Source: Methanoregula sp.
GTDB lineage: Archaea > Halobacteriota > Methanomicrobia > Methanomicrobiales > Methanospirillaceae
DNA length: 32,909 bases
Assembly (NCBI GenBank): GCA_022711635.1
Contig: JAKLEQ010000012.1
Span: forward strand, 1-32,909
Reading direction: 5' to 3'
Under the pieces are notes generated by a model. It saw only the letters and a program-made list of their open reading frames with translations, had not been told where the DNA came from and made no database searches. Numbering within the stretch: the stretch's first letter is position 1; each line of letters opens with the position of its first letter. This document shows, one piece after another, positions 32,772 to 32,909 of this stretch. The translations under genes and the position numbers were made by a program.

Positions 32772-32909
32772 TTATTCGCCGTTGGAACCGGCAGGGGTAT
32801 TGGAAAGCAGGTTGAATTCCCCAATATCCCAGCCGAGGTAGTCCCGGATGATGACGTACGCCATCTGGGGCGGGATCGCTCCCTCCTCGGTCACAATCAT
32901 GTCGATGAA
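32772..32909 (-). CDS. C-terminal end of an unrecognised protein (truncated by window edge)
   Basis: Reading the minus strand from the right edge gives 45 codons and a TAA stop at 32774-32772. The visible end includes IDMIVTEEGAIPPQMAYVII, RDYLGWDIGEFNLLS and the tail NTPAGSNGE. The mixture of conserved-looking aromatic and acidic residues and GC-rich third positions make it look genuinely coding, although the start lies outside the window. I do not recognise the family. It lies upstream of lysA on the same strand with about 284 bp between, a gap in which I see only the lysA promoter elements. Confidence 0.6.
   Translation of the reverse strand, partial: FIDMIVTEEGAIPPQMAYVIIRDYLGWDIGEFNLLSNTPAGSNGE

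Noticed and set aside
1-32909. tRNA, rRNA, CRISPR or transposon
   Set aside because: I looked for T-arm signatures, regularly spaced repeats and transposase motifs and found none.

Overview
This window looks like chromosome from a methanogenic archaeon, most likely of the order Methanomicrobiales (Methanoregula-like). The support is a complete thiol:fumarate reductase pair (CoM-SH/CoB-SH dependent), archaeal information-processing genes (Sm-like protein, ribosomal protein L37e, RadB, CDC48, archaeal SepF), TATA boxes placed so that many transcripts would be leaderless or nearly so, PEGA and many-PAS proteins of the kind common in this order, and a high G+C content with GC-rich third codon positions. 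I see no rRNA, tRNA, CRISPR array, insertion sequence or integrase.

Layout. 1-3.3 kb: a rubrerythrin, a membrane-anchored LamG-type surface protein, and a divergent glutaredoxin-thioredoxin reductase fusion. 3.3-6.4 kb: tfrB and tfrA, translationally coupled, convergent with the fusion gene. 6.5-8.9 kb: aspartate kinase overlapping purM. 8.9-10.4 kb (minus): a ZPR1 zinc-finger protein, SepF and a PUA-domain protein. 10.6-12.5 kb: the lsm-rpl37e-purF cluster. 12.5-14.1 kb: two class I SAM methyltransferases. 14.2-16.3 kb (minus): a PEGA-repeat surface protein 1 nt from an output-less membrane sensor. 16.4-19.1 kb: a small UPF0248 protein and a CDC48-type AAA ATPase. 19.1-21.0 kb: larC overlapping radB. 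21.05-25.8 kb: one 1589-residue protein with an N-terminal winged helix and twelve PAS domains but no kinase.

26.0-29.7 kb is the most interesting part. An SRAP (HMCES/YedK-type) abasic-site protein lies divergent from a tightly overlapping three-gene cassette: a possible RecA/ImuA-like protein without a P-loop, a small helical protein, and a B-family DNA polymerase of PolB2 type. The polymerase has lost its exonuclease motifs and one motif C aspartate but keeps the motif A aspartate and the second motif C aspartate. Together they resemble an archaeal counterpart of the bacterial ImuA/ImuB/DnaE2 mutasome plus SRAP.

29.9-32.5 kb (minus): lysA and dapF, the last steps of the diaminopimelate route to lysine; the aspartate kinase at 6.5 kb would feed the same pathway. 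The lysA promoter is flanked by a 12-bp direct repeat and carries a 16-bp palindrome; the dapF leader can form two mutually exclusive hairpins. The window ends inside an unrecognised minus-strand gene whose last 45 codons are visible.
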